The notes: a model not told the origin generated them from the sequence alone. Shown: positions 46,282-55,979, counted from the stretch's first letter. The stretch: 64,000 bases of DNA from Streptomyces sp. MNU76 (GCF_020982545.1 NZ_JAJKLK010000006.1:520290-584289); one strand, 5' to 3'. Translations and numbers: made by a program.

Positions 46282-47402
46282 ACGCGCTCCACCGTCCCGT
46301 CGGACACGGCATACCGGGTCCCCGTCAGTACGCCTGGTACGTCGTCGTCGACCGCCGCGGTCACCAGGACCTGCTCGCCCGGCGCGACCAGCTCCGCCAG
46401 CCGCTCCCGCCGACGGGTGTCCAGCTCGGCGAAGACGTCGTCGAGGATCAGCACCGGTTCGTTGCCCTCGGCGCGCAGCAGGTCGTAGGAGGCGAGCCGC
46501 AGCGCCAAGGCGTACGACCAGGACTCGCCGTGGGAGGCGTACCCCTTGGCCGGCAGCTGACCGAGCTTGAGGATCACGTCGTCGCGATGGGGTCCCACGA
46601 GTGTGACGCCCCGCTCGATCTCCTGCTTGCGGCTCTCGGTGAGGGCCGCCGTCAGCTGCTCGTACAGCTCCTCGCGCGCGTGCCCGACGAGGCCGGGCGA
46701 GGAGGGTTTGTACTCAAGGCCGACCGGGCCGCCGCCGGGCGCCAGCTGCTCGTACGCCTTGTCGGCGAGCGGCTGGATCGCGGCGACCAGATCGAGACGC
46801 TGGGCGAGCAGTTCCGCTCCCACGCGCGCGAGGTGCTGGTCCCAGACATCGAGGGTGGACAGGTCCATGGAGCGGCCGCCGTGCCGACGGGCCAACGCGG
46901 CCGTCTTGAGCAGGGTGTTGCGCTGCTTGAGGACCCGCTCGTAGTCGGAGCGCACCCCCGCCATGCGCGGAGACCGAGCGGTGATCAGTTCGTCCAGGAA
47001 GCGCCGCCTCTCACCGGGGTCGCCCTTGACCAGTGCGAGGTCCTCCGGCGCGTACAGCACCGTCCGGACGATGCCGAGGACGTCGCGTGGCCTGACCTGC
47101 GAGGACCTGTTGACCCGGGCGCGGTTGGCCTTGCCGGGGTTCAGCTCCAACTCGACCAGCTGCTGCCGTTCGCCCTGTCGCACCTGTGCCCGGATCACCG
47201 CGCGGTCGGCGCCCATGCGGACCAGGGGCGCGTCCGACGAGACCCGGTGACTGCCCAGGGTCGCGAGATAGCCGACCGCCTCGACCAGGTTGGTCTTCCC
47301 CTGCCCGTTGGGGCCGACGAACGCGGTGACGCCCGGGTCGAGCGGGACCTCGACCCGGGCGTACGAGCGGAAGTCGGCCAGTGACAGGTGCGTGACGTGC
47401 AT
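46278..47402 (-). CDS. recF: RecF recombination mediator
   Basis: 374 residues from the ATG of MHVTHLSLADF; a frame extends upstream to another ATG, but RecF proteins start at MHVTHL. Walker A GPNGQGKTN, Asp/Glu-rich signature region and Walker B LILDDVFAELD are visible, the ABC-type ATPase of the RecF pathway. RecF loads RecA at gaps. GGGGGAGG lies 14 bases upstream, somewhat far. Upstream is gnd, downstream dciA. Confidence 0.97.
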   Translation of the reverse strand: MHVTHLSLADFRSYARVEVPLDPGVTAFVGPNGQGKTNLVEAVGYLATLGSHRVSSDAPLVRMGADRAVIRAQVRQGERQQLVELELNPGKANRARVNRSSQVRPRDVLGIVRTVLYAPEDLALVKGDPGERRRFLDELITARSPRMAGVRSDYERVLKQRNTLLKTAALARRHGGRSMDLSTLDVWDQHLARVGAELLAQRLDLVAAIQPLADKAYEQLAPGGGPVGLEYKPSSPGLVGHAREELYEQLTAALTESRKQEIERGVTLVGPHRDDVILKLGQLPAKGYASHGESWSYALALRLASYDLLRAEGNEPVLILDDVFAELDTRRRERLAELVAPGEQVLVTAAVDDDVPGVLTGTRYAVSDGTVERV

Positions 47403-47428
47403 GGTCGGGTGCCGACCTCCCCCAGGAT

Positions 47429-47457
47429 TGTGGACCACCGTGCGGCCCTGTGGACGA
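47429..47457. promoter_or_regulatory. two DnaA-box-like sites upstream of recF
   Basis: TGTGGACCA (47429-47437) and TGTGGACGA (47449-47457), i.e. TGGTCCACA and TCGTCCACA on the minus strand, in the recF leader. Each differs from TTGTCCACA by one or two bases. Confidence 0.4.
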
Positions 47458-47521
47458 CTTCTCGTCGACCGTAGTGCGGTCGTCGTTGTCTTCTGTGCCG
47501 TGCGTTGCTTGTCGCCGTGGG

Positions 47522-48397
47522 CTACTTCTTCTCGACCGCGTGGCCGCCGAACTGGTTCCGCAGCGCCGCGATCATCTTCATCTGCGGAGAGTCATCCTGG
47601 CGCGACGCGAACCGCGCGAAGAGGGAGGCCGTGATCGCGGGCAGCGGCACGGCGTGGTCGATGGCAGCCTCCACGGTCCACCGGCCCTCGCCGGAGTCCT
47701 GCGCGAAGCCCTTCAGACCGTCCAGGTGCTCGTCCTCGTCGAGGGCGTTCACCGCCAGGTCGAGGAGCCAGGAGCGGATGACCGTGCCCTCCTGCCAGGA
47801 ACGGAAGACCTCGCGGACGTCCGTCACCGAGTCGACCTTCTCCAGGAGCTCCCAGCCCTCGGCATAGGCCTGCATCATCGCGTACTCGATGCCGTTGTGG
47901 ACCATCTTCGCGAAGTGCCCGGCGCCGACCTTGCCGGCGTGCACCGCGCCGAGGTCGCCCTCGGGCTTCAGCGCGTCGAAGACCGGTCGTACCTTGGCGA
48001 CGTTCTCCGCGTCGCCGCCGTACATCAGCGCGTAGCCGTTCTCCAAACCCCAGACGCCGCCGGAGACCCCGCAGTCGACGAAGCCGATGCCCTTGGCCGC
48101 CAGCTCCTCGGCGTGCTTCTCGTCGTCGGTCCAGCGGGAGTTCCCACCGTCCACGACGACGTCACCGGGCTCCAGCAGCTCGGCCAGCTCGTCGACGGTC
48201 GACTGGGTGGCGGCACCGGCCGGGACCATCACCCACACGACCCGCGGGCCCTTGAGCTTGCCCACAAGCTCTTCGAGGCTGTGGACATCGGCGAGATCCG
48301 GGTTCCGGTCGTATCCGATGACGGTGTGGCCGGCGCGGCGTATCCGCTCGCGCATGTTGCCGCCCATCTTGCCGAGGCCGACGAGACCGAGCTCCAT
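47522..48397 (-). CDS. gnd: 6-phosphogluconate dehydrogenase, decarboxylating (short form)
   Basis: 291 residues from an ATG (MELGLVGLGKMGGNM) with AAGGAAC upstream. Rossmann fold GLGKMGGNM, VVDGGNSRWTDDEKH, and GHFAKMVHNGIEYAMMQAYAEG with the catalytic Lys. This short form (about 290-300 residues) is the NAD-type, distinct from the 480-residue E. coli enzyme. Oxidative pentose phosphate pathway. The place between dnaN and recF is a Streptomyces feature. Confidence 0.94.
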   Translation of the reverse strand: MELGLVGLGKMGGNMRERIRRAGHTVIGYDRNPDLADVHSLEELVGKLKGPRVVWVMVPAGAATQSTVDELAELLEPGDVVVDGGNSRWTDDEKHAEELAAKGIGFVDCGVSGGVWGLENGYALMYGGDAENVAKVRPVFDALKPEGDLGAVHAGKVGAGHFAKMVHNGIEYAMMQAYAEGWELLEKVDSVTDVREVFRSWQEGTVIRSWLLDLAVNALDEDEHLDGLKGFAQDSGEGRWTVEAAIDHAVPLPAITASLFARFASRQDDSPQMKMIAALRNQFGGHAVEKK

Positions 48398-48597
48398 CAG
48401 TTGTTCCTTAGGTTGCGACGTGGCAGGAGGGCACCTGGACTGCGTACCCACGCACGAGCCTAAACCCGGACGCTCACGCACACCTGTGGGCATACCCGCT
48501 CATAAGTACACCCCTACCTGCGGCTTCGCGCAGAGGGCCCGGTGATCCACCGGGCCCCACAGCACTGTGGACGACCTCCGCGGCGGCGTCCGCCCGG

Positions 48598-49728
48598 TCA
48601 GCCGCTGAGCCGCACCGGCATGATCAGGTACTTGTAGGCCTCGTCAGCCTCGGCGTCCACGGCCGGCTTGCCGCTGAGCAGCGCGGGCTTGGTGGACGTC
48701 GTGAACGACAGCTGGGCCACCGGGGAGTCGATGGCGCTCAGGCCGTCCAGCAGGAACGTCGGGTTGAAGGCGATCGAGATGTCGTCGCCCTCCAGCTGGG
48801 CGTCGACCCTTTCCACAGCCTGTGCGTCGTCGCTGGAACCGGCCTCCAGGATCAGCACGCCCTGCTCGAAGCTCAGCCGCACCGGGGTGTTCCGCTCGGC
48901 GACCAGGGCGACACGCTTGACGGCTTCGACGAAGGGCGCGGTCTCGATGACGGCCACGCTGTTGAACTCCGTCGGGAAGAGCGTGCGGTACTTCGGGAGG
49001 TCGCCCTCCAGCAGCCGCGTGGTGGTACGACGGCCCGCGCCCTCGAAACCGATCAGGCCTTCCCCGGAGCCCGAGCCGGAGAGCGCCAGGATGACGCTGT
49101 CGCCGCTCGTGAGGGCCTTGGCGGTGTCCAGGAGCGTCTTGGCGGGCACCAGGGCGACCGCGGACGCCTCGGGGTTCTCCGGCTTCCACAGGAACTCGCG
49201 GACCGCGAAGCGGTAGCGGTCGGTGGAGGCCAGCGTGACCGTGTCGCCCTCGATCTCGATGCGCACACCGGTGAGGACGGGCAGCGTGTCGTCACGACCG
49301 GCGGCGATGGCCACCTGGGCGGCGGCTGAGGCGAAGACCTCGCCCGGGACGGTGCCCGTGGCGTTCGGCATCTGCGGCAGCGACGGGTACTCCTCCACAG
49401 GCAGTGTGTGGAGGGTGAACCGCGAGGAGCCGCAGACGACCGTCGCCCGTACACCGTCTGTGGAGATCTCCACCGGGCGGTTGGGGAGGGCGCGGCAGAT
49501 GTCGGCGAGCAGGCGGCCGGAGACGAGCACCGTGCCCTCCTCGTCGACCTCGGCCTCCACGGACACCCGCGCGGAGACCTCGTAGTCGAAGCTGGAGAGA
49601 CTCAGCTGGCCTTCCTCGGCCTTCAGAAGGAGGCCGGCGAGGACCGGCGCCGGCGGACGGGCCGGGAGGCTGCGCGCCGCCCAGGCAACTGCCTCCGCGA
49701 GTACGTCGCGTTCCACCCGGATCTTCAC
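48598..49728 (-). CDS. dnaN: DNA polymerase III beta subunit (sliding clamp)
   Basis: 376 residues from a GTG (VKIRVERDVLAEAVAWAA) with GGAGGCGG upstream; a long open frame upstream runs into oriC and is not used. Three clamp domains are visible; the C-terminus ends with the conserved KYLIMPVRLSG. Processivity clamp of replication. Confidence 0.97.
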   Translation of the reverse strand: MKIRVERDVLAEAVAWAARSLPARPPAPVLAGLLLKAEEGQLSLSSFDYEVSARVSVEAEVDEEGTVLVSGRLLADICRALPNRPVEISTDGVRATVVCGSSRFTLHTLPVEEYPSLPQMPNATGTVPGEVFASAAAQVAIAAGRDDTLPVLTGVRIEIEGDTVTLASTDRYRFAVREFLWKPENPEASAVALVPAKTLLDTAKALTSGDSVILALSGSGSGEGLIGFEGAGRRTTTRLLEGDLPKYRTLFPTEFNSVAVIETAPFVEAVKRVALVAERNTPVRLSFEQGVLILEAGSSDDAQAVERVDAQLEGDDISIAFNPTFLLDGLSAIDSPVAQLSFTTSTKPALLSGKPAVDAEADEAYKYLIMPVRLSG

Positions 49729-50733
49729 TGTTGCCGCCTCCTGCTGTTGCCGGCGCTTCTCGCCCTGCCTGGCTTCGTCGTCTGTCTCGGTGTCGCTGGC
49801 TCCTGTGACGGGAAGGACACCGGGGAACAGTCTGACGCACACCACTGACACTCGGAGCCTCTCGGGGTCAAGTCGTGACGAGGCGCGGTCAGGCAGCCGA
49901 GAGCGAGTTGTGCACAGGACCCTCTTCGAAACGGATTCCCAGCTCTCTCTAGTTGGGAGTAGTAGTAGGGCCTGTGGAAACCGTGGATAACCCCGTTTTC
50001 GCAGCTCAGGCGGCAAATTTTGTCCACCGTGCCTGTGGGCGGAGGCGGTGGACAACCCGGGGTCTCTGTGGAGAACGGAAAGTTCTGCACACACCGTGCA
50101 CAGCCCCGGGGCACTTCTCCCCAGCGGCGTCCCCAGGTTTACCCGTCTTTCCCACAGCCCAACCAGGCAACTTCGTGTGACGCCTTTCACTCGACACGGT
50201 GAGGAGGCGCGTGGGCTTGCCGAACAGTGGACAGGCATGTGGAGAAGCCGACGGTCACTGGGGACAACCAGCCACAGCCTGTGGGTCGTCGGTGGACAAC
50301 TCCGTCCACAGTCTGTGGATCACCGCTTCGTCCACAGACTGTGGAGATCTTTCGTCCACCGATCCACAGGGGGGTGACCTGGCCCGATGATCTCTCAACG
50401 GCCCGCCCTGTGGACACGATCTGTATAACTTCCCGGTCCCCAGGGTGTGGACGGCAGAAAGTCCCCGAATCTGTGGAGGAAGGCCGTGACGCCGCAGGTA
50501 ATCGAACACCTGATGACGCGACGGCGACGGACTTGGCCGCTCCGGAGCCGATCGCACCCGTCGAGGAGAGGGGTCGACGCCGCCCGGAAACGCCGAGGGC
50601 GCCCTCGGGAACTCGTCCCGGGGCGCCCTCAGCGATGTACGACGGCGTTCTGACCGCCGTACGGCAGCCGTTTCGTCGTCGGCTGTGTCGGGGGCGGCCG
50701 TGTCAGTGGTCGGTTGTATCGCCGGCTCTGGCG
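49729..50733. other. oriC: chromosomal replication origin oriC
   Basis: About 1 kb between dnaN and dnaA without a gene. DnaA-box-like 9-mers between 49982 and 50480 include: TTATCCACG (49982, minus), TTGTCCACC (50020, plus; 50047 and 50291, minus), TTCTCCACA (50067 and 50238, minus), CTGTCCACT (50226, minus), CCGTCCACA (50302, plus; 50446, minus), TGATCCACA (50314, minus), TCGTCCACA (50328, plus), ATCTCCACA (50340, minus), TCGTCCACC (50352, plus), CGATCCACA (50360, plus), GTGTCCACA (50409, minus) and TCCTCCACA (50472, minus). Boxes occur in both orientations and are densest at 50290-50370. ATCTGTATAACTT near 50420 is the most A+T-rich spot of that half. Matches the gene order and box style of Streptomyces oriC. 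Confidence 0.96.
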
Positions 50734-52761
50734 TCAGCCGTTCTTGATGCGGTTCGTCAGCTCCGTCACCTGGTTGTAGATGGACCGGCGCTCGGCCATG
50801 AGCGCGCGGATCTTGCGATCGGCGTGCATGACGGTGGTGTGGTCCCGGTTACCGAACTGCGCGCCGATCTTGGGCAGCGACAGATCGGTCAGCTCACGGC
50901 ACAGATACATGGCGATCTGGCGGGCCGTGACGAGGGCGCGGCCGCGCGAGGTGCCGCACAGATCCTCCACCGTGAGCCCGAAGTAGTCGGCGGTGGCGCC
51001 CATGATCGCGGTGGCGGTGATCTCCGGGGACGCGTTCTCGCCGCCCGGGATCAGGTCCTTGAGGACGATCTCGGTCAGACCGAGATCGACCGGCTGCCGG
51101 TTGAGCGACGCGAACGCCGTCACCCGGATCAGCGCGCCCTCCAGCTCGCGGATGTTGCGCGAGATACGGGAGGCGATGAACTCCAGCACCTCCGGCGGGG
51201 CGTTGAGCTGCTCCTGCACCGCCTTCTTGCGGAGGATCGCGATCCGCGTCTCCAGCTCGGGCGGCTGGACGTCGGTGATCAGACCCCATTCGAAACGGTT
51301 CCGCAGCCGGTCCTCCAGGGTCACCAGCTGCTTCGGCGGCCGGTCGCTGGAGAGCACGATCTGCTTGTTCGCGTTGTGGAGCGTGTTGAAGGTGTGGAAG
51401 AACTCCTCCTGCGTCGACTCCTTGTCCGCCAGGAACTGGATGTCGTCCACGAGCAGGATGTCCATCTCGCGGTACCGCTTGCGGAAGCTGTCGCCCTTGC
51501 CGTCACGGATGGAGTTGATGAACTCGTTGGTGAACTCCTCCGAACTCACGTACCGCACGCGCGTGCCCGGGTAGAGGCTGCGCGCGTAGTGCCCGATCGC
51601 GTGCAGCAGGTGCGTCTTGCCGAGGCCCGACTCCCCATAGATGAAAAGGGGGTTGTACGCCTTGGCCGGCGCCTCGGCGACGGCCACCGCGGCCGCGTGC
51701 GCGAAGCGGTTCGAGGCGCCGATGACGAAGGTGTCGAAGAGGTACTTCGGGTTCAGGCGTGCCGTCGGCTCACCCGGGCCGGGGGCCGGTGCGGGCTGCG
51801 CCGCCAGCGGGCCGGGCGCACTGCTGGCCGGACCACCCCGGTGCACGTGTCCCGAACCCGGCGGCGGGTCGGGGAGCTCTCGCCGGTCCGATCGCGGGTA
51901 GTCGGAGTCGGCGCCGGACCGGTCGTAGTCGCCGCGGGGCTGGTCGTAGTCGGGGCGTCCGGAGTCGTACTCGGGGCGCTGGTCGTACGGACGCCTGTCC
52001 GTCGACTGCGAGCGGTAGTCCGACGAGGGCGAAGCGTAGGGATCCCGCTCCGGGAAGCCGAGCCTCTGCTGCTGCCAGCCGTAGTCGTCCTGCGACGGCC
52101 GGGGCCAGGCGCCCGGCTCGGGCCGCTGGTACTCGGACGGATACGCGGGACGCGCGGTCGGAAGCTGGTCCGAGCGGCCGGAGGGCTGCTGGTCCGAGCG
52201 CGGAGGCGGCAACAGGTCGCCGGGGTTGCCGCCCGGCTGGTCGCCGCGTCCCGGTCCACGATCGGCGGCCCGGTGGCGGCCGTACCCCTGGTAAGGATCG
52301 CGTCCCTGGCTGTCGTACCCGCTCGGACTCTCGTAGGTGTTCTGCGTCTCGTACCCGCCGCGCGCCTCGCGCCCCTGGCTGTCGTACGAGTCCCTGCTGT
52401 CGTAGGACTCGCGGTTCTGGGCCGGAACGGAAGGGAGCTCGGGCTCCTCGAAGCGGTGCTGGACCGGCGGGAGCGGCTGCTCGCCGACGGAGCTGTCGAC
52501 GGTGATCGCGATCCGGATCGGACGACCGCACTCCCGGCTCAGCGTCTCGCTGACGATCGGCGCGAGACGGCCCTCGAGTACGCCCTTCGCGAACTCGTTG
52601 GGTACGGCGAGAAGTGCCGTGTCCGCGACCAGGGCGAGCGGCTGGCAGCGCTTGATCCAGCGCTCGTCCTTCACCTCGACGCCTTGGCCCTGGCCCTCAC
52701 CCAGAAGTTTTTCCAGTACGCGTGGCCACACTGCGGCAAGATCGGCAGGTACGTCAGCCAC
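50734..52761 (-). CDS. dnaA: chromosomal replication initiator DnaA
   Basis: 675 residues from a GTG (VADVPADLAAVWPRVL). Domain I (1-90), then an unusually long domain II (about 95-330) rich in Tyr, Asp, Arg, Ser and Gln with many YDS/DYD units, then the AAA+ domain (GESGLGKTHLL Walker A, LLVDDIQFL Walker B) and domain IV with the DnaA signature GNRDHTTVMHADRKI. The long domain II is a Streptomyces trait. Initiates replication at the adjacent oriC; possible autoregulatory boxes lie upstream. Confidence 0.98.
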   Translation of the reverse strand: MADVPADLAAVWPRVLEKLLGEGQGQGVEVKDERWIKRCQPLALVADTALLAVPNEFAKGVLEGRLAPIVSETLSRECGRPIRIAITVDSSVGEQPLPPVQHRFEEPELPSVPAQNRESYDSRDSYDSQGREARGGYETQNTYESPSGYDSQGRDPYQGYGRHRAADRGPGRGDQPGGNPGDLLPPPRSDQQPSGRSDQLPTARPAYPSEYQRPEPGAWPRPSQDDYGWQQQRLGFPERDPYASPSSDYRSQSTDRRPYDQRPEYDSGRPDYDQPRGDYDRSGADSDYPRSDRRELPDPPPGSGHVHRGGPASSAPGPLAAQPAPAPGPGEPTARLNPKYLFDTFVIGASNRFAHAAAVAVAEAPAKAYNPLFIYGESGLGKTHLLHAIGHYARSLYPGTRVRYVSSEEFTNEFINSIRDGKGDSFRKRYREMDILLVDDIQFLADKESTQEEFFHTFNTLHNANKQIVLSSDRPPKQLVTLEDRLRNRFEWGLITDVQPPELETRIAILRKKAVQEQLNAPPEVLEFIASRISRNIRELEGALIRVTAFASLNRQPVDLGLTEIVLKDLIPGGENASPEITATAIMGATADYFGLTVEDLCGTSRGRALVTARQIAMYLCRELTDLSLPKIGAQFGNRDHTTVMHADRKIRALMAERRSIYNQVTELTNRIKNG

Positions 52762-53179
52762 AGGGCACGCTCTCTCACAGGTCCCACGAACGTGTGGTTC
52801 TGGGACAGGTCGGTTTGGAACTCGGGTGGGGCACTCGGAACGAGGTGCTGGTGGGCGGGTCGGGGCCCAACAGCCAAAGCAAAGGGAACGAATCGGAGTT
52901 CAGCACGGTAGTCACGGCGACCGGTGCGGTTCAAGTTGTTGTCCCCAGCCTGTGGATAGTGTCTCCCCGTGGCTGCTGGTTTGACCGGATGGCGTAGCCG
53001 CGCGTACCGTAACCAGGTCGAGTTGTCGATGGCTGCTGCCGCCTGCCTCCGATGGGCACAGGTCACGTCAGGTGATCGGACAGCGGTGCACTCGGGCGTT
53101 GATACGAGCTACTCGTGGGCGCACGGTGACAGCCAGGACGGCACCCGCAAACACCGATTTCTTTCTGGAGCCCCCGAGT
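52762..53179. promoter_or_regulatory. dnaA/rpmH divergent region with two DnaA-like boxes
   Basis: 418 bases without a gene. TTGTCCCCA (52939-52947, plus) and TGTGGATAG (52951-52959, i.e. CTATCCACA, minus) form a close inverted pair near the middle, each one base off a consensus box, as expected for dnaA autoregulation. Promoters for dnaA (left) and rpmH (right) should be here. Confidence 0.6.
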
Positions 53180-53317
53180 GAGCAAGCGCACCTTCCAGCC
53201 GAACAACCGTCGTCGCGCGAAGACCCACGGCTTCCGCCTGCGGATGCGTACCCGTGCGGGCCGCGCGATTCTCGCGAACCGCCGCAGCAAGGGTCGCGCC
53301 AGCCTGTCCGCCTGATC
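53180..53317 (+). CDS. rpmH: ribosomal protein L34
   Basis: 45 residues, GTG start: VSKRTFQPNNRRRAKTHGFR with the basic L34 end RRSKGRASLSA. Purine-rich GGAG is 6 bases upstream. 50S component, first gene of rpmH-rnpA-yidD-yidC-jag. Confidence 0.97.
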
Positions 53318-53336
53318 CTGATCAGGTCATGACGTC

Positions 53337-53708
53337 GTGCTGCCTACCGAGCATCGGCTGAGGCGGCGCGAGGACTTCGCGACCGCGGTACGACGAGGAC
53401 GCCGGGCCGGACGCCCTCTCCTCGTCGTTCACCTACGTAGCGGTGCCACGGACCCGCACGCGCCTGGGGAGAGCGCTCCCCCGACGCGTGCGGGTTTCGT
53501 CGTGAGCAAGGCCGTCGGTGGTTCGGTTGTGCGCAACAAGGTGAAGCGCAGGCTTCGCCATCTGATGCGCGATCGAGTCGCCCTGTTTCCCCCCGGTAGC
53601 CTGGTAGTCGTACGAGCGCTGCCCGGAGCGGGTGACGCCGACCACGTACAACTGGCCCAAGACCTGGATGCCGCCATAGGGCGGCTGCTGGGAGGGGGCA
53701 CACGATGA
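53337..53708 (+). CDS. rnpA: ribonuclease P protein component
   Basis: 123 residues from a GTG (VLPTEHRLRRREDFA). Conserved RNR-like motif in VVSKAVGGSVVRNKVKRRLRHL. Partner of the RNase P RNA in tRNA 5' maturation. Its stop overlaps yidD by 4 bases (ATGA). Confidence 0.97.
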   Translation: MLPTEHRLRRREDFATAVRRGRRAGRPLLVVHLRSGATDPHAPGESAPPTRAGFVVSKAVGGSVVRNKVKRRLRHLMRDRVALFPPGSLVVVRALPGAGDADHVQLAQDLDAAIGRLLGGGTR

Positions 53709-54058
53709 AGTACCCGCTGCTGGCGCTGATCAAGCTGTACCAGTGGACGATCAGTCCGCTGCTCGGGCCGGTGTGCAAGTACTACCCGTCGTGCTCCCAC
53801 TACGGCTTCACGGCCATCGACCGGCACGGTGCGATCAAGGGAACGGCACTCACCGCCTGGCGCATCCTGCGGTGCAATCCGTGGTCGCTCGGCGGTGTGG
53901 ATCATGTCCCGCCGCGCAAGCGCCCACGGTGGCACGAGATGTTGCGTGGCGCCTGGCGTGCACGCAAGGGCGGGACCTCCGCCGCCGAACCGGCCACCGA
54001 GGGGCACGTCTCCTCGGGCCCGGCCGCAGAGACCCCGTCCCATGCCCAAGGAGCATGA
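53705..54058 (+). CDS. yidD: YidD membrane protein insertion efficiency factor
   Basis: 117 residues: MKYPLLALIKLYQWTISPLLG with the conserved CKYYPSCSHYGFTAID and RILRCNPWSLGG cysteine-rich motifs. Amphipathic helper of YidC. The C-terminal tail (about 75-117) is a disordered extension. Coupled to rnpA by a 4-base overlap and followed by yidC 3 bases later. Confidence 0.95.
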   Translation: MKYPLLALIKLYQWTISPLLGPVCKYYPSCSHYGFTAIDRHGAIKGTALTAWRILRCNPWSLGGVDHVPPRKRPRWHEMLRGAWRARKGGTSAAEPATEGHVSSGPAAETPSHAQGA

Positions 54059-54061
54059 TTA

Positions 54062-55336
54062 GTGGACACGATTGCCAGCCTCTTCAGCTTCATCACGACA
54101 CCTGTCTCCTGGGTCATCGTCCAGTTCCACAAGGTGTACGGCGCCCTCTTCGGCGCTGACACCGGGTGGGCCTGGGGCCTGTCCATCGTGTCCTTGGTGA
54201 TCCTGATCCGTATCTGCCTGATCCCGCTCTTCGTGAAGCAGATCAAGGCGACCCGGGCGATGCAGACGCTGCAGCCCGAGATGAAGAAGATCCAGGAGCG
54301 CTACAAGAACGACAAACAGCGTCAGTCCGAAGAGATGATGAAGCTGTACAAGGAGACGGGCACCAACCCGCTCTCCTCGTGCCTTCCCATCCTGGCGCAG
54401 TCACCGTTCTTCTTCGCCCTGTACCACGTGCTCAACAGCATCGCGAACAACGACACCGTCGGTGTCATCAACGAGAGCCTGCTGGAGAGCGCGCAGAAGG
54501 CGCACATCTTCGGTGCCCCCCTGGCCGCGACCTTCACGGACAGCGCTGCCGAGGCCGCCGCACTCGACGCCTCGATCACCACGGTCCGGATCGTCACCGC
54601 GATCATGATCGTCCTGATGTCGGCGTCGCAGTTCTACACGCAGCGTCAGCTGATGACGAAGAACGTCGACACCACGGTGAAGACGCCGTTCATGCAGCAG
54701 CAGAAGATGTTGATGTACATCTTCCCGATCATGTTCGCTGTCTTCGGCATCAACTTCCCGGTCGGTGTCCTCGTCTACTGGCTGACCACCAACGTGTGGA
54801 CCATGGGCCAGCAGATGTACGTCATCCACAACAACCCGACCCCGGGTTCCAAGGCTCAGGCGTCCTACCTCGAGCGCCTCGCCAAGCACGTCACACGGCA
54901 TGGCAGGACCCGTAACCGCCGTGAGCGCGCCATCGTCAAGGCGATCGTCGCCAAGGGCCGTGACCGCAACGAGTACGAGCGGAAGTTCATCACCGGCCTG
55001 GGCAGGGAGGGCCTCGCGGCCCAGAGCGACGGCACCGTGATCAAGAGCGAGGTCTCCGTCGCCACCATCGAGGACGGTACGTCGGCGACCCCCAAGCGCC
55101 AGCAGCCGAAGCGCCAGACCAAGGCGCAGCGTCAGTCCGGCGGCGCGAAGATCGCCGACGAAACCGATCCGAAGACCGAGCCCACGTCCCTGAGCAAGTC
55201 GGACGAGCCGGAGGACGCCAAGCCGGCGGCCGCTGCCAAGAAGGCCGCGCCCAAGCCCGGTGCCGGCGGCCGCAGCAAGGCTCAGTCCGGTCAGCGCAAG
55301 GGTCAGCAGCGCCCCAAGTCCCCGTCCAAGAAGTAA
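54062..55336 (+). CDS. yidC: membrane protein insertase YidC
   Basis: 424 residues from a GTG (VDTIASLFSFITTPVSW). Five or so helices with the substrate-groove Arg in LVILIRICLIPLF and QPEMKKIQERYKND, NPLSSCLPILAQ and MFAVFGINFPVGVLVYWLTTN. The last 150 residues are a basic, Lys/Ala/Gln-rich tail, typical of actinobacterial YidC, probably binding ribosomes. Inserts membrane proteins. Confidence 0.96.
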   Translation: MDTIASLFSFITTPVSWVIVQFHKVYGALFGADTGWAWGLSIVSLVILIRICLIPLFVKQIKATRAMQTLQPEMKKIQERYKNDKQRQSEEMMKLYKETGTNPLSSCLPILAQSPFFFALYHVLNSIANNDTVGVINESLLESAQKAHIFGAPLAATFTDSAAEAAALDASITTVRIVTAIMIVLMSASQFYTQRQLMTKNVDTTVKTPFMQQQKMLMYIFPIMFAVFGINFPVGVLVYWLTTNVWTMGQQMYVIHNNPTPGSKAQASYLERLAKHVTRHGRTRNRRERAIVKAIVAKGRDRNEYERKFITGLGREGLAAQSDGTVIKSEVSVATIEDGTSATPKRQQPKRQTKAQRQSGGAKIADETDPKTEPTSLSKSDEPEDAKPAAAAKKAAPKPGAGGRSKAQSGQRKGQQRPKSPSKK

Positions 55337-55351
55337 GAAGGAGTCCATCCC

Positions 55352-55864
55352 GTGACGGAAGGCACCACCTCCGCCGCCTCCGAGGGTGGCGACACCCTGA
55401 CCCGCCTGGAGCAGGAGGGTGAGATCGCGGCGGACTACCTGGAAGGTCTGCTGGACATCGCCGACCTCGACGGCGACATCGACATGGACGTCGAGGCCGA
55501 CCGTGCCTCTGTCTCGATCATCAGCGACTCCGGTAGCCGTGATCTGAGCAAGCTCGTCGGCCGAGAGGGCGAGGTGCTTGAGGCGCTCCAGGAGCTCACA
55601 CGCCTGGCCGTGCACCGCGAGACCGGTGACCGCAGCCGTCTGATGCTGGACATCGCCGGGTACCGGGCCAAGAAGCGCGCCGAGCTCTCCGAGCTGGGTG
55701 CCAAGGCGGCGGCCGAGGCCAAGAGCACGGGCGAGCCCGTGAAGATGCAGCCGATGACGCCCTTCGAGCGCAAGGTTGTGCACGACGCGGTCAAGTCCGC
55801 CGGTCTGCGCAGCGAGTCCGAGGGCGAGGAGCCGCAACGCTTCGTCGTCGTCCTGCCTGCCTGA
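55352..55864 (+). CDS. jag: Jag/KhpB RNA-binding protein (KH and R3H domains)
   Basis: 170 residues from a GTG, GAAGGAG upstream. KH domain with IDMDVEADRASVSI and DLSKLVGREGEVLEALQELTRL, then R3H DRSRLMLDIAGYRAKKRAEL and a C-terminal KMQPMTPFERKVVHDAV motif. RNA chaperone linked to division and wall growth. The N-terminal Jag module is absent, as usual in actinobacteria. Confidence 0.95.
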   Translation: MTEGTTSAASEGGDTLTRLEQEGEIAADYLEGLLDIADLDGDIDMDVEADRASVSIISDSGSRDLSKLVGREGEVLEALQELTRLAVHRETGDRSRLMLDIAGYRAKKRAELSELGAKAAAEAKSTGEPVKMQPMTPFERKVVHDAVKSAGLRSESEGEEPQRFVVVLPA

Positions 55865-55883
55865 TTCGGTACCAACGCTTCTC

Positions 55884-55911
55884 CGGCCCCGTCTGCCTGC
55901 AGGCGGGGCCG
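55884..55911 (+). terminator. hairpin between jag and rsmG
   Basis: CGGCCCC-GTCT-GCC-TGCA-GGC-GGGGCCG, a bulged stem followed by AACTTTGT; 20 bases past the jag stop. Confidence 0.65.
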
Positions 55912-55979
55912 AACTTTGTCAGCCTGTTGTTCTGGTGTCAGCGCCCAGTGCGCTCTTGCGGTACGGAAGGACGGTCCCC

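Noticed and set aside
50187..50653. Small open frames across oriC
   Set aside because: They only reflect the repeated GTGGACA-type boxes; no start signals or protein-like composition.
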